A DNA stretch of 64,000 nucleotides, taken from assembly GCA_001642945.1 (NCBI GenBank), contig LGRT01000018.1:1-64000 (forward strand). Direction: 5' to 3'. This DNA comes from Rhodobacteraceae bacterium SB2 (lineage in GTDB: Bacteria > Pseudomonadota > Alphaproteobacteria > Rhodobacterales > Rhodobacteraceae). The notes under the pieces were generated by a model that saw only the letters and a program-made list of their open reading frames with translations, ran no database searches and was not told the origin of the DNA. This document shows positions 6,998 through 17,128 of this stretch, piece by piece. How positions within the stretch are numbered: the stretch's first letter is position 1; the number at the start of each line of letters is the position of its first letter. A program made the position numbers and the translations under genes.

Positions 6998-7816
6998 ATG
7001 TCACATAATCTTATGCAGGGCAAACGCGGCTTAATCATGGGGCTGGCAAATGACAAATCGATCGCTTGGGGTATTGCAAAAGCCTGCGCTGAAGCCGGCG
7101 CGGAAATGTGTTTTTCGTATCAAGGAGACGCGCTAAAAAAGCGGGTAGAGCCTTTGGCAGCGCAAGTTGGCAGCGATTTCGTGGCAGAATGTGATGTTGC
7201 GGATGCAAGTTCCGTCGATGCCTTATTTGAGGCGATTAAACAGCGCTGGGGCAAGCTTGATTTTATTGTGCATGCGATCGGGTTTTCCGACAAAAGCGAG
7301 CTGCGCGGCCGCTATGTCGACACAAGCCTAGACAATTTCAGAATGACCATGGATATCTCTGTCTATTCCTTCACCGCAGTGGCGCAGCGGGCCGAAAAGC
7401 TGATGACGGATGGCGGTTCAATGCTCACGCTCACCTATTACGGCGCTGAGCAAGTGATGCCGCATTATAACGTTATGGGGGTGGCCAAAGCGGCCCTTGA
7501 GGCCTCTGTAATGTATTTGGCCGAAGATCTGGGTAAAGATAATATTCGCGTCAACGCCATCTCAGCCGGCCCCATTAAAACGCTTGCAGCCTCGGGTATC
7601 GGTGATTTTAGATATATTATGAAATGGAATGAGTTAAACTCACCTCTGCGCAGAAACGTAACCACAGAAGATGTCGGCAAATCAGCGCTATATTTGCTGT
7701 CAGATTTAGGGTCAGGGGTTACCGGAGAAACGCTACACGTAGATGCCGGCTACCATGTCGTGGGAATGAAAGCTGTAGATGCGCCGGATATAGATGCCGT
7801 AACGGGAAGGAAATAA
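6998..7816 (+). CDS. fabI: Enoyl-[acyl-carrier-protein] reductase (NADH), first of two paralogues
   Basis: This SDR-fold enzyme reduces the trans-2-enoyl-ACP double bond in the last step of each fatty-acid elongation cycle. At 272 residues it shows the FabI NADH site ([13 protein letters not shown]), active Tyr157 and Lys164 in HYNVMGVAK, and the conserved TYYGAE segment. Gly95 in HAIGF corresponds to E. coli Gly93, a triclosan contact. GGAGGAG lies before the ATG. The second copy at 62935-63726 sits with fabB and differs at that glycine. This copy is followed within a few bases by gpt. Confidence 0.93.
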   Translation: MSHNLMQGKRGLIMGLANDKSIAWGIAKACAEAGAEMCFSYQGDALKKRVEPLAAQVGSDFVAECDVADASSVDALFEAIKQRWGKLDFIVHAIGFSDKSELRGRYVDTSLDNFRMTMDISVYSFTAVAQRAEKLMTDGGSMLTLTYYGAEQVMPHYNVMGVAKAALEASVMYLAEDLGKDNIRVNAISAGPIKTLAASGIGDFRYIMKWNELNSPLRRNVTTEDVGKSALYLLSDLGSGVTGETLHVDAGYHVVGMKAVDAPDIDAVTGRK

Positions 7817-7818
7817 CC

Positions 7819-8322
7819 ATGTCTGAACGTCTCCCCCATGAAAAAGGTTTCCATGTCAGCTGGGACCAGTTGCATCGCGACTCGCGGGCATTGGCCTGGC
7901 GGCTTGATGATCCAAAACTAACCGAAAACGGCTGGCGCGCGGTTGTTGCGATTACCCGTGGTGGCATGGCACCTGCAATGATCGTTGCGCGTGAATTGGA
8001 CATTCGCGTTGTTGATACAATCAGCGTTAAATCTTATAATCACCAAAGCCAAAGCGAACCAAGGGTAATCAAAGCTCCGGATATGGACCATGTCGGGGAT
8101 GGCACCGGCGTGTTGGTGATCGATGATCTCGTGGATACCGGCAAAACTCTCGAAGTCGTGCGTCAGCATATGCCCAAAGCGCATGTGGCAACCGTTTATG
8201 CAAAGCCGCTGGGGCGGTCTCAGGTAGACACGTTTATAACGGAAGTCAGCCAAGACACTTGGATCTTTTTTCCATGGGATATGGCCCTGCAATATGTTGA
8301 GCCGTTTCGCGGAACGGATTAG
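7819..8322 (+). CDS. gpt: Xanthine (xanthine-guanine) phosphoribosyltransferase
   Basis: The protein transfers phosphoribose from PRPP to xanthine or guanine in purine salvage. It has 167 residues, with the PRPP-binding loop [14 protein letters not shown] (about 93-106), an N-terminal [20 protein letters not shown] and an ITRGGMAPA segment typical of the XGPRT family. It begins two bases after fabI and is probably co-transcribed with it. The aminotransferase gene starts six bases after its stop. Confidence 0.92.
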   Translation: MSERLPHEKGFHVSWDQLHRDSRALAWRLDDPKLTENGWRAVVAITRGGMAPAMIVARELDIRVVDTISVKSYNHQSQSEPRVIKAPDMDHVGDGTGVLVIDDLVDTGKTLEVVRQHMPKAHVATVYAKPLGRSQVDTFITEVSQDTWIFFPWDMALQYVEPFRGTD

Positions 8323-8328
8323 CCGCGA

Positions 8329-9561
8329 ATGGTGGCACCTACCCCACCATCAAAGCCGGTTTTGGCCGGTGCAACCGCGCGCACGGCACCCGCTCCGATT
8401 AAAGCCGCAAAAGCCTGGCTGGAAAGCCATGATCCGGAGCGCGGCAGACCGGTATTAGACGTCTCGCAAGCCGCGCCAAGCGACCCACCCCCTCAAAATA
8501 TGCGCGATGCGATTGCAGATTTTGTGCGCCATGATCCTGAGGCGCATCTTTATGGCGCAATTTTGGGGGATGCTGGGTTACGCGCAGATTTTGCCGCGCA
8601 TTGGTCAAATGCCTATGATGCGCAGGTAAGCGCCAGCCAAGTTGCCATTACCTCGGGGTGCAACCAAGCGTTTTGCGCGGTGATCACGGCGCTTTGCTCG
8701 GCTGGGGATAATGTGCTTTTGCCCGTGCCTTGGTATTTCAACCATAAAATGTGGCTCGATGTGATGGGGGTAGAGGCAACGCCTTTGCCGACGGGGGCCA
8801 ATTTGCTGCCCGATGCATCTCTGGCCCACCAATTGATCACAAAAAAAACCAAAGCCATTTGTCTGGTCAGCCCGAATAATCCCTCTGGCGTGGAATATCC
8901 TGACGCTGTGTTGAATGCATTTTATCAGCTCGCAAAAGACCATGACCTAAAGCTTATTATCGATGAAACCTATAAAGATTTTCATAGCAATCCAAAGCGT
9001 CCGCACAGCCTTTTGGATGCGCCCGATTGGAAGCAGCATTTGGTGCAGCTCTATTCGTTTTCAAAAGCCTATCGCATGACAGGCCACCGCGTTGGCGCCA
9101 TCATTGCCCATAAAGCCTTACTCGCCGAGGTTGAAAAATACCTCGACACCACCACAATCTGTGCCTCGCGGGTCGGGCAATTTGCGGCGCGCTGGGGGGT
9201 TAACCATCTTCAACCCTGGTTGGCCGGCCAGCGGAAAGAAATTTTACAGCGCCAAAGCTTTCTAAAGCGAAATTTTGAAGCGCTTGAAAGGCAAGGCTGG
9301 GAGCTGCTGGGCTGCGGCGCATATTTTGCATATGTCAAGCATCCCTTTGCCAACTCGGGCGTTGATTTGGCACAAAAATTGGTGGCAGAGGCGGGCATCT
9401 TATGCCTGCCTGGCGATATGTTTGCACCCCCAGGCACTCCCAATGCCGCGAAGCATTTACGGCTGGCATTAGCAAATATCGATCAAACCAATTTGAAAGA
9501 GATGATCATACGGCTTTCAAATCTCACCTTCCAGCTTGCCCCCGGCAGCTCAGAGGCGTAG
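8329..9561 (+). CDS. PLP-dependent aminotransferase, class I/II
   Basis: This 410-residue fold-type I aminotransferase has NNPSG (183-187), DETY (212-215) and the Schiff-base lysine Lys246 in SFSKAYRMTGHRVG. It resembles aspartate/aromatic or kynurenine-type aminotransferases. The amino donor and keto acid cannot be told from sequence. The first 20 residues are Ala/Pro-rich and may mean that the true start is the GTG one codon later. It sits between gpt and the ppiD-like gene on the same strand. Confidence 0.85.
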   Translation: MVAPTPPSKPVLAGATARTAPAPIKAAKAWLESHDPERGRPVLDVSQAAPSDPPPQNMRDAIADFVRHDPEAHLYGAILGDAGLRADFAAHWSNAYDAQVSASQVAITSGCNQAFCAVITALCSAGDNVLLPVPWYFNHKMWLDVMGVEATPLPTGANLLPDASLAHQLITKKTKAICLVSPNNPSGVEYPDAVLNAFYQLAKDHDLKLIIDETYKDFHSNPKRPHSLLDAPDWKQHLVQLYSFSKAYRMTGHRVGAIIAHKALLAEVEKYLDTTTICASRVGQFAARWGVNHLQPWLAGQRKEILQRQSFLKRNFEALERQGWELLGCGAYFAYVKHPFANSGVDLAQKLVAEAGILCLPGDMFAPPGTPNAAKHLRLALANIDQTNLKEMIIRLSNLTFQLAPGSSEA

Positions 9562-9595
9562 ACAGGCGGGAAAATATCAAGTCTACGAGGGATCC

Positions 9596-11449
9596 ATGGC
9601 GTCACAATCAAAATCCATTTCCAAATATTTAGTTTGGATTCTGTTGGGTCTGCTCATCATTGGCCTGGGGGGATTTGGCGCGTCGGGGCTTTCTGGCACC
9701 ATGCGCAGCGTCGGCTCTGTTGGTGATCGCGACATTTCGATCGATGAATATGCGCGGGCCTTGCGCCAAGAGTTGGCGCAAACAGGCCAACAATTCGGTC
9801 AAACCCTTACCTTCGAACAGGCCCAATTATTTGGGCTTCCGCAACAAACGCTGAGCCGCTTGGTGCTTCAAAAAGCGATTGAAGTCGAAGCCGACCGGCT
9901 TGGCTTTTCGGTTGGCGATGAAGCGGTTCTGGAACAGTTGGTCAAAGTCAGTGCCTTTCGCGGTTCAGATGGTCAATTCAGCCGCGAAGCGTACACGTTT
10001 GCACTGGAGAATAATCGCCTCAGCGAAGCCGAATTTGAAGATGGCATTCGCCAGGAAACAACGCGTAACATCGTGCAAGCTGCCGTGGTGACAGGCAATG
10101 TGATGCCATCAGTATTTACAGAAAAAATGATTGATTTTCTGTTAGAGACCCGCAGTTTCACCCATGTTCAATTGAACGAGGCAGATCTTGCCGTTCCCCT
10201 TCAAGAGGCCACTGAGGCGCAGTTGCAAGCCTATTATGACGAAAATATTGAGCGCTTCACCGTTCCGGAAAGCAAACAGCTCACCATTGCCTCTTTGGAT
10301 CTTGCGCAGCTTAGCGAAAAGATGACCGTAAGCGATGAGGCGATCGCTGCCTTTTATGAAAAACAAAACGCGTATTATAACCAGCCTGAGCGCCGGATCG
10401 TTGAACGCCTTGTGTTTTCGGATGCGCAAAGCGCCGATGCTGCCGCGGCAGCGCTGGAGAACGGCACAAGCGATTTTGATGCGCTACTCGAGCAGCGCGG
10501 CTTAACCGCCGCAGATGTGAGCCTGGGCGCAATAGACCAAAGTTTTTTAGGACAGGGCAGCGGTGCTGCTGTCTTCAGCGCAGAGATGAACACGGCCATC
10601 GGGCCGTTTTCCGATGATTTGGGCGCTGCAATTTTTCGTGTAACGGATGTTATTCCTGCACAATCTACACCGCTTGAAGAAGTCGCAGATCAATTGCGCC
10701 AAGAACTGGCGCTGGAATTGGCCGCGAAAGAAGTAGACGGGGTAAGTGCGCAAGCCGAAGATCTTCTGGCCGCCGGTGCAACTTTGGAAGATATCGCGTT
10801 AGAAACCGATCTGGTGCTAAGCGCTCTGAGCTATCACGCTGGTGTGGCTGAGGGCTTGGCCTCAGATCAAGCGTTTCGACAAGCGGCATTTGAAGTAAAG
10901 AGCGAAGATTTTCCCGAAATTATCCGCTTGGACAATGGTGGCTTGGCCGCATTAAGGCTGAATGAAACCCAAGCGCCGCGCCCCCAACCTCTACCGGAAA
11001 TACGCGAAGATGTCATGAAGGCATGGCGCGTCGAAGCGTTGCGCAAAGCGCTGCTTGCCCAAGGTGATGATTTGAAATCGCAGCTCGAGGCGAAGACGCT
11101 GCGCATTGAGGAAATCGGTGGAATACTGCAACAGGAAACCGGGCTCAACCGTCAAGAGCGCCCAACCACAACAACCGCAAATGTGATTGAACGCGCCTTT
11201 GAACTTGCGCCAGACGCGGTGACTGTTTTGGATGATGCGGGGCAGATAACGCTTATACTCGTCACAGAAATTATGCCCGCAGATCGCCAATCCGAGCTTG
11301 CCAAAGACATCACGCAAGAGATCACAGCTCAGCTCAGCGATGGCCTGTCACAAGATTTATTTGAAGCCTATGTGGGGCAAATACAGGCACGCGCGGATGT
11401 GTCTTTAAACCAAGCGGCTCTCAATGCCGTTCATGCCAATTTCCAGTAA
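9596..11449 (+). CDS. PpiD-like membrane-anchored periplasmic foldase
   Basis: This 617-residue protein has one N-terminal membrane anchor (about 11-31) and a SurA_N-like chaperone region followed by a degenerate parvulin (PPIase) region and long helices. It starts MASQSKSISKYLVWILLG. PpiD-type proteins help newly exported proteins fold at the outer face of the inner membrane. The start at ATG 9596 is chosen for the ACGAGGG ribosome site; an in-frame ATG at 9536 lies inside the preceding gene. trpE follows 10 bases after its stop, an arrangement repeated in Rhodobacterales. Confidence 0.85.
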   Translation: MASQSKSISKYLVWILLGLLIIGLGGFGASGLSGTMRSVGSVGDRDISIDEYARALRQELAQTGQQFGQTLTFEQAQLFGLPQQTLSRLVLQKAIEVEADRLGFSVGDEAVLEQLVKVSAFRGSDGQFSREAYTFALENNRLSEAEFEDGIRQETTRNIVQAAVVTGNVMPSVFTEKMIDFLLETRSFTHVQLNEADLAVPLQEATEAQLQAYYDENIERFTVPESKQLTIASLDLAQLSEKMTVSDEAIAAFYEKQNAYYNQPERRIVERLVFSDAQSADAAAAALENGTSDFDALLEQRGLTAADVSLGAIDQSFLGQGSGAAVFSAEMNTAIGPFSDDLGAAIFRVTDVIPAQSTPLEEVADQLRQELALELAAKEVDGVSAQAEDLLAAGATLEDIALETDLVLSALSYHAGVAEGLASDQAFRQAAFEVKSEDFPEIIRLDNGGLAALRLNETQAPRPQPLPEIREDVMKAWRVEALRKALLAQGDDLKSQLEAKTLRIEEIGGILQQETGLNRQERPTTTTANVIERAFELAPDAVTVLDDAGQITLILVTEIMPADRQSELAKDITQEITAQLSDGLSQDLFEAYVGQIQARADVSLNQAALNAVHANFQ

Positions 11450-11459
11450 AGTCGTTGCT

Positions 11460-12962
11460 ATGATAACGCCCGATCTTGATAATTTTTCGCGGCAATACGC
11501 GCTTGAGAAAAGCCAGGTTCTATTCACCCGATTGGCGGCTGACTTAGACACGCCCGTGTCTTTAAAGATGAAGCTCGCAGGTGATCAAAAGAATGCGTTC
11601 ATGCTGGAATCTGTAACCGGCGGAGAAGTGCGCGGGCGTTATTCCATCATTGGTATGAAGCCGGATCTGATCTGGAAATGCCAAGGCAACGAAAGTTTTA
11701 TCAATCGGGATGCGCGCTTCGATGATGAGGCGTTTATAGCAGTTCAAGCCCCCCCCCTTGAGGCGCTACGCGCGCTCTTGGCAGAAAGCTTCATCGACCT
11801 GCCCGAGGATTTGCCACAAGCCAGCGCCGGCCTTTTTGGATATCTGGGCTATGACATGATTCGGCTGGTCGAAGATTTGCCAGACATGAACCCCGATCCG
11901 CTTGCTTTGCCAGATGCGGTTTTTTTGCGCCCCAGCGTTGTTGCGGTTTTGGATGGCGTGAAAGGCGAAGTGATTTTGGTTGCGCCGGTTTGGTATGATC
12001 CAGCGATCTCGGCAAAAGCTGCCTATGCCAAATCAGCGGAACGTATTCAGGATGCGATGCGGGATTTAGAACGCCCCTTGCCCGATCCGCGCAGCCTTGG
12101 CGCGCCTCAAGAGGCACCCAATCCAAGGTCCAACTTCAGCAAAGAAGCCTATATCGCTGCGGTTGAAAAAGCCAAAGACTATATTCGCGCAGGTGACATC
12201 TTCCAAGTGGTGCCAGCCCAACGCTGGACGCAAGATTTTGCGCTGCCACCGTTTGCGCTCTATCGGTCTTTGCGCCGCACGAACCCCTCTCCCTTCATGT
12301 TTTATTTTAATTTTGATGGGTTTCAAGTGATCGGCGCCAGCCCAGAAATCCTAGTACGTGTCTTTGGCCGTGAGGTGACCGTGCGCCCGATCGCAGGCAC
12401 CCGTCCGCGCGGCGCAACCAGCGAAGAAGATAACGCCAATGAAGCCGATCTTCTGGCTGATAAAAAAGAATTGGCCGAACATCTAATGCTGCTGGATTTA
12501 GGGCGCAATGATGTGGGCCGGGTGGCCAAACTGGGTACGGTCAAACCAACCGAAGAATTTATTATCGAACGCTACAGCCATGTGATGCATATTGTTTCAA
12601 ACGTGGTTGGGGAATTACACGAAAATCAAGACGCGCTATCCGCCTTTTTCGCGGGTATGCCGGCGGGCACCGTATCGGGCGCTCCAAAAGTGCGTGCGAT
12701 GCAAATCATCGATGAGCTTGAAACCGAAAAGCGCGGGGTTTATGGCGGTGGCGTAGGCTATTTCAGCTCTGGCGGGGATATGGATATGTGCATCGCCCTG
12801 CGCACGGCCATCGTCAAAGATCAAAAACTCTACATACAAGCGGGCGGCGGCGTGGTCTATGACAGCGATCCCGAAGCCGAATATATGGAAACGGTGCATA
12901 AATCCAACGCGATCCGCCGGGCCGCGGCAGATGCGGCGATGTTTGCATCTAAATCATCCTAA
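11460..12962 (+). CDS. trpE: Anthranilate synthase component I
   Basis: The protein converts chorismate and ammonia (from TrpG) to anthranilate, the first committed step of tryptophan synthesis. It has 500 residues, with the feedback-site segment LESVTGGEVRGRYSIIG near residue 47 and catalytic motifs AGTRPRGAT, LDLGRNDVGRV and GAPKVRAM. The start at ATG 11460 gives the family's usual N-terminus (MITPDLDNFSRQYALE). A run of nine C (11749-11757) lies in the coding frame and is intact. trpG is separated from trpE by an opposing gene. Confidence 0.96.
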   Translation: MITPDLDNFSRQYALEKSQVLFTRLAADLDTPVSLKMKLAGDQKNAFMLESVTGGEVRGRYSIIGMKPDLIWKCQGNESFINRDARFDDEAFIAVQAPPLEALRALLAESFIDLPEDLPQASAGLFGYLGYDMIRLVEDLPDMNPDPLALPDAVFLRPSVVAVLDGVKGEVILVAPVWYDPAISAKAAYAKSAERIQDAMRDLERPLPDPRSLGAPQEAPNPRSNFSKEAYIAAVEKAKDYIRAGDIFQVVPAQRWTQDFALPPFALYRSLRRTNPSPFMFYFNFDGFQVIGASPEILVRVFGREVTVRPIAGTRPRGATSEEDNANEADLLADKKELAEHLMLLDLGRNDVGRVAKLGTVKPTEEFIIERYSHVMHIVSNVVGELHENQDALSAFFAGMPAGTVSGAPKVRAMQIIDELETEKRGVYGGGVGYFSSGGDMDMCIALRTAIVKDQKLYIQAGGGVVYDSDPEAEYMETVHKSNAIRRAAADAAMFASKSS

Positions 12963-13062
12963 AAATTCACAGAAAAGCCAGCCATACTAGGCATTTTGGC
13001 CGTATACCGGCGCATGGCTGATCCAAAACCTGCGCTAAAACACGTACAAAAAAGCTCCGTAT

Positions 13063-14097
13063 CTAGCGCATCACTACCGGAAGGCAGGCGGTGTTTCTTG
13101 CGACGAAGGTTTCGCAAAACGCCGAAGCCTCAGCCAAATCTTCAAGACCCACAACGCGCAAGCGATGAAAAATTCGCCCGTTCACTTCCGCCATTTGTAC
13201 CACATGGTCCAAGCCGTTCAGCTGCTCTGAAAATTTAGCCGATAAGCGCTGCCATTCCTGTTCGGCAATATCGGCACTGCGGAACGCCCCGAGCTGTGCC
13301 AGAACAGTGCCCGAGGGAATGCTCGAAGAGGTTGAAGAGGTTGAGGCCAATACGGTTGCGGATGCGGTGAGATCGGGCTCAGGCGTAGATGACCGGTTGT
13401 TCAAGTTGTCCTCTGGTTCAGATTCTAAAGCCACTACCCTATCAGCACTTACTTTGGCTTTTGATGCACTCTCCGGTGCGGGTAAAGGCTCTTCGGCCTT
13501 GGGCACAGCCTTCTTGGCAACAGGGGCCGCTACACTTGATTTATCAATGCTCGGCGCGGTTGCCAGATCGAGCCCTGCCTGGGGTTCACTGGGCACAGGC
13601 GCGTCCAACATCATCTGTTTGGGAAAAACGGGCTGCGCCGGATCAAGATCAAAACTCAATCCAAAATCCATGCTCGGAGGACCCGGCTGCGCAAAGCCAT
13701 CGGTTGAGAGAGTCGGCTTTTCAGCGCTATCCGATAAAACTGGCAAATTGGTTTCGGTTTGCGGCAAGGTGCTTGTGCTTAAGCCTGTGAGCTTGTTTTG
13801 TGCGCTTTTAGGCACTGTTGCTGACGCGACATCCTCATCAGGGGCTACATCAGGCGCCGCTGGTTGAGGTGCTTCGGCGGGCGTTTTGGCAAGCTGCTGA
13901 GGCGCCTCTACGGGCGCAGGTAAACTGGCAGCCTGATCTTCACGCGAACGGGTGAATTCTGATCCGGCAGGTACCTCGAACGCCTCGGCTTCTGGCATCT
14001 GGATGCGCTCATAGCTCTGAAATACCAGCCCGACAACGATCACAATGACGGCGCTTAACGCCCCCCAGACCAGCCCACTGAAAAATCCCCGCTTCAC
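13063..14097 (-). CDS. SPOR-domain membrane protein
   Basis: This protein of about 344 residues has a short cytoplasmic start, one membrane segment (GLVWGALSAVIVIVVGLVF) and a long Pro/Ala/Glu-rich low-complexity periplasmic region. It ends in a SPOR domain of about 75 residues, GTVLAQLGAFRSADIAEQEW through the family's closing TACLPVV. SPOR domains bind denuded peptidoglycan, often at the septum. GTG 14097 is favoured as start because GAGGGC precedes it and the N-terminus then reads MKRGFFSGLVWG; ATG 14112 is possible. The gene is opposed to trpE and trpG and splits them. Confidence 0.75.
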   Translation of the reverse strand: MKRGFFSGLVWGALSAVIVIVVGLVFQSYERIQMPEAEAFEVPAGSEFTRSREDQAASLPAPVEAPQQLAKTPAEAPQPAAPDVAPDEDVASATVPKSAQNKLTGLSTSTLPQTETNLPVLSDSAEKPTLSTDGFAQPGPPSMDFGLSFDLDPAQPVFPKQMMLDAPVPSEPQAGLDLATAPSIDKSSVAAPVAKKAVPKAEEPLPAPESASKAKVSADRVVALESEPEDNLNNRSSTPEPDLTASATVLASTSSTSSSIPSGTVLAQLGAFRSADIAEQEWQRLSAKFSEQLNGLDHVVQMAEVNGRIFHRLRVVGLEDLAEASAFCETFVARNTACLPVVMR

Positions 14098-14250
14098 TAC
14101 TCTTGCCCTCATTGACGCCGCGATAATTTGGCGTGATATACACTTGTTTTTGCTTCGCGCCCCTTGACGGTGACACCGAAGCCTGAGCAAGTATAGATCG
14201 ATCTAAGGTGTGGGGGCCAGCCCCATTTAATACAAGGTAAAAGAAACGCA

Positions 14251-14829
14251 ATGCTGCTGCTAATCGACAACTATGACAGCTTTACCTACAATCTGGTGCA
14301 TTACCTTGGGGAACTTGGCGCGGATGTTGTGGTCAAACGCAACGACGCGCTGGATGTTCAAGACGCCATGGCGCTGCAACCAGAGGCTATTTTATTGTCA
14401 CCAGGGCCTTGCGATCCTGATCAAGCGGGGATTTGCTTGGCGCTGATCGCCGCAGCAAGCGAAACCCAAACACCTTTGCTGGGCGTCTGCTTAGGGCATC
14501 AATCAATCGGTCAAGCCTTTGGCGGCAAGGTTATAAGATGCCACGAAATTGTGCATGGAAAAATGGGGACGATGCATCATGCAAGCGAAGGTCTTTTTAA
14601 AGATGTCCCTACCCCGTTTGAGGCAACCCGCTATCATTCATTAATCGTAGAGCGAGCCACCCTGCCCGCTTGCCTCACGGTCACGGCAGAATTAAGCGAT
14701 GGCACCATTATGGGGCTTCAGCATAACAGCCTGCCAATCCATGGCGTGCAGTTTCATCCAGAATCGATCGCCTCTGAACACGGGCATCATTTGTTGAAAA
14801 ACTTTCTGAGCATTGCAGGATTGGGCTGA
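14251..14829 (+). CDS. trpG: Anthranilate synthase component II (glutamine amidotransferase)
   Basis: This class I amidotransferase, 192 residues, releases ammonia from glutamine for TrpE. The nucleophile Cys lies in [15 protein letters not shown], the His-Glu pair in GVQFHPES, and the oxyanion region in [10 protein letters not shown]. Its stop shares one base with the trpD start, so translation is coupled. A specialised p-aminobenzoate role (pabA) is possible for such subunits, but the trp context supports trpG. Confidence 0.94.
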   Translation: MLLLIDNYDSFTYNLVHYLGELGADVVVKRNDALDVQDAMALQPEAILLSPGPCDPDQAGICLALIAAASETQTPLLGVCLGHQSIGQAFGGKVIRCHEIVHGKMGTMHHASEGLFKDVPTPFEATRYHSLIVERATLPACLTVTAELSDGTIMGLQHNSLPIHGVQFHPESIASEHGHHLLKNFLSIAGLG

Positions 14830-15851
14830 TGAGCGATTTTATGAAACCCCTAATCTCGGCGGCCTCTGACCGCGAGTTAACAAAAAATGAAGCCGAGGCC
14901 GCCTTCCAGATTTTATTTGAAGGCGCCGCAACGCCAGCCCAAATCGGCGGGTTTCTGATGGCGCTGCGCACGCGCGGAGAAACCGTAACCGAATTTGCGG
15001 CCGCCGCCTCGGTTATGCGCGCAAAATGCAACGCGGTGTCGGCACCAGCCGATGCGATGGATATTGTTGGCACTGGCGGCGATGGAAAAGGCACGCTGAA
15101 CATCTCAACCGCGACTGCCTTTGTTGTTGCCGGTGCGGGCGTTCCCGTGGCCAAACATGGCAATAAAAATCTTTCTTCAAAATCCGGTGCCGCAGATGCG
15201 CTGGGTGAGATGGGCGTGAATGTGATGATCAGCGCCGATAAGGCACAGGCCGCTTTGCGTGATATTGGCATCTGCTTTATGATGGCACCAATGCACCACC
15301 CTGCGATGAAACATGTAGGGCCTGTGCGCGCGGAACTGGGCGCGCGCACAATATTTAATATTTTAGGCCCTTTAACTAACCCGGCTGGCGTAACGCGCCA
15401 ACTCACCGGCGCCTATAGCGCCGATTTAATTCGGCCCATGGCGGAAACATTAGGGGCATTGGGTGCGCATAACGCTTGGTTGGTTCATGGCGGTGACGGC
15501 ACCGACGAGCTGGCAATCAGCGCCTCCAGCCAAGTTGCCGCGCTTAACCCGGATGGCTCGGTTACGGAATTTGAAGTGCACCCGGAAGAGTTTGGTCTCC
15601 CGACGCACCCGTTTTCGGCTATTCTTGGCGGCGCCCCTGCAGAAAATGCGGTGGCGTTCCGCGCCCTGCTTGAGGGTGAAGCCTCCGCTTATAAAGACGC
15701 GGTTCTCCTCAATAGCGCGGCTGCATTGATTGTGGCCGGGCGCAGCACTGACAAACAAGAGGCGGTGGCAATGGCGCGCGAAAGTATTGAAAGCCATGCC
15801 GCAAAAACAAAACTGGCGCAGCTGGCCTCCTTCACATCGGATACCCTATGA
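14829..15851 (+). CDS. trpD: Anthranilate phosphoribosyltransferase
   Basis: The protein joins anthranilate to PRPP to form phosphoribosylanthranilate, the second step of tryptophan synthesis. It has 340 residues with the PRPP/anthranilate motifs [26 protein letters not shown] and [10 protein letters not shown]. It overlaps trpG by one base and trpC by four (ATGA), typical of a translationally coupled operon. Confidence 0.96.
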   Translation: MSDFMKPLISAASDRELTKNEAEAAFQILFEGAATPAQIGGFLMALRTRGETVTEFAAAASVMRAKCNAVSAPADAMDIVGTGGDGKGTLNISTATAFVVAGAGVPVAKHGNKNLSSKSGAADALGEMGVNVMISADKAQAALRDIGICFMMAPMHHPAMKHVGPVRAELGARTIFNILGPLTNPAGVTRQLTGAYSADLIRPMAETLGALGAHNAWLVHGGDGTDELAISASSQVAALNPDGSVTEFEVHPEEFGLPTHPFSAILGGAPAENAVAFRALLEGEASAYKDAVLLNSAAALIVAGRSTDKQEAVAMARESIESHAAKTKLAQLASFTSDTL

Positions 15852-16645
15852 GCACCACTATTTTAGACAGAATCAAAGCCTATAAGCTTGAAGAAATCAA
15901 AGCCGACAAATCCAAACGCGCGCAGTCAGATGTGGAAGCAGATGCCAAAACCGCAGCGCCCGTTCGCCCGTTTGCACAGCGCATCATTGAAGACAGCAAA
16001 ACGGGCTATGGGCTGATTGCAGAAATCAAAAAGGCTTCGCCGTCCAAAGGATTGATACGGGCTGATTTTAACCCCGCAGATTTGGCCCAAGCCTATGAGG
16101 CTGGCGGAGCATCCTGCCTATCAGTTTTGACGGATAGCCCCAGTTTTCAGGGCGATAAATCCTTCCTCTCCCAAGCACGGCAGGCCTGCGGGCTGCCGGT
16201 TTTACGCAAAGATTTCATGTATGACCCCTATCAAGTTGCCGAAGCGCGCATGTTGGGCGCGGATTGTATTTTATTGATCATGGCCTCGCTCGCGGATAGC
16301 CAAGCACAAGAGCTTGAACAGGCTGCATTTGCTTGGGGGATGGATGTTTTAATAGAAGTCCATGACGCAGAAGAATTAGAACGGGCCTTATTGTTAAGCT
16401 CACCGCTAATTGGAGTGAATAACCGCAATTTGAAAACCTTTGAAACCTCGCTGCAAACCACCAAAGAATTGTCAAAAATGGTTCCCGCTGAGCGCGTTTT
16501 GATTTCTGAATCTGGGTTGAACACGCCAGATGACTTGGCCGATATGGCGCAGCACGGGGCGCGTATCTTTTTGATCGGAGAAAGCCTGATGCGGCAAACG
16601 GATGTGGCGGCGGCAACGCGCAGCCTGCTATCGGATCCAAGGTAA
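15848..16645 (+). CDS. trpC: Indole-3-glycerol phosphate synthase
   Basis: This is a TIM-barrel enzyme of 265 residues that closes the indole ring from carboxyphenylamino-deoxyribulose phosphate. Motifs seen are [36 protein letters not shown] and ISESGL. It is a monofunctional TrpC; the isomerase TrpF is encoded at 53973. moaC starts seven bases downstream. Confidence 0.96.
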   Translation: MSTTILDRIKAYKLEEIKADKSKRAQSDVEADAKTAAPVRPFAQRIIEDSKTGYGLIAEIKKASPSKGLIRADFNPADLAQAYEAGGASCLSVLTDSPSFQGDKSFLSQARQACGLPVLRKDFMYDPYQVAEARMLGADCILLIMASLADSQAQELEQAAFAWGMDVLIEVHDAEELERALLLSSPLIGVNNRNLKTFETSLQTTKELSKMVPAERVLISESGLNTPDDLADMAQHGARIFLIGESLMRQTDVAAATRSLLSDPR

Positions 16646-16651
16646 GCTCGG

Positions 16652-17128
16652 ATGCCCAAACTCACCCATTTTGACAGCCGCGGAAACGCCCATATGGTTG
16701 ATGTTTCGCAAAAACAAAACACCGATCGCATCGCTGTGGCAAAAGGCTGGATTAGCATGCTGCCTGAAACACTGGATCTCATCACCCAAGGCCTTGCCAA
16801 AAAAGGCGATGTATTGGGCGTGGCGCGTCTTGCAGGGATCATGGCCGCTAAAAAAACCGCTGAGATCATTCCCCTTTGCCATCCATTGGCAATCACGAAA
16901 ATCGCTGTCGATTTGGAGGTCGATCCCGATTTGCCGGGGGTGCGCATTGAGGCAACGGTAAAAACATCAGGGCAAACCGGTGTGGAAATGGAAGCGCTTT
17001 GCGCAGTGAATGGCGCGGCGCTGACTGTCTATGATATGTTAAAAGCCGCAGATAAGGCGATGCAGATCGGGGGCGTTCATTTGGCCTTAAAAGATGGCGG
17101 TAAATCGGGCCGCTACGAAGCGCCATGA
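16652..17128 (+). CDS. moaC: Cyclic pyranopterin monophosphate synthase
   Basis: MoaC, together with MoaA, makes cyclic pyranopterin monophosphate, the first intermediate of molybdenum cofactor. It has 158 residues; conserved segments are CHPLAITKI (substrate-binding His), [12 protein letters not shown] and the C-terminal [10 protein letters not shown]. Its last bases overlap the moeA start (ATGA). The pair serves molybdenum enzymes such as the CoxL-type subunit at 41-43 kb. Confidence 0.95.
   Translation: MPKLTHFDSRGNAHMVDVSQKQNTDRIAVAKGWISMLPETLDLITQGLAKKGDVLGVARLAGIMAAKKTAEIIPLCHPLAITKIAVDLEVDPDLPGVRIEATVKTSGQTGVEMEALCAVNGAALTVYDMLKAADKAMQIGGVHLALKDGGKSGRYEAP

Noticed and set aside
11380-11460. 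Tryptophan attenuator (leader peptide with Trp codons) before trpE
   Set aside because: Only ten bases separate ppiD and trpE, and no Trp-rich leader peptide or terminator hairpin is present.
12963-13062. Inverted repeat CAGCCAT...ATGGCTG as terminator between trpE and the SPOR gene
   Set aside because: The loop is about 30 bases and no T run follows on either strand.
13307-13867. 186-codon open frame on the plus strand
   Set aside because: It is the exact complement of the low-complexity region of the SPOR-domain gene; its Ser/Gly/Ala-rich content is a mirror of the Pro/Ala/Glu-rich protein.
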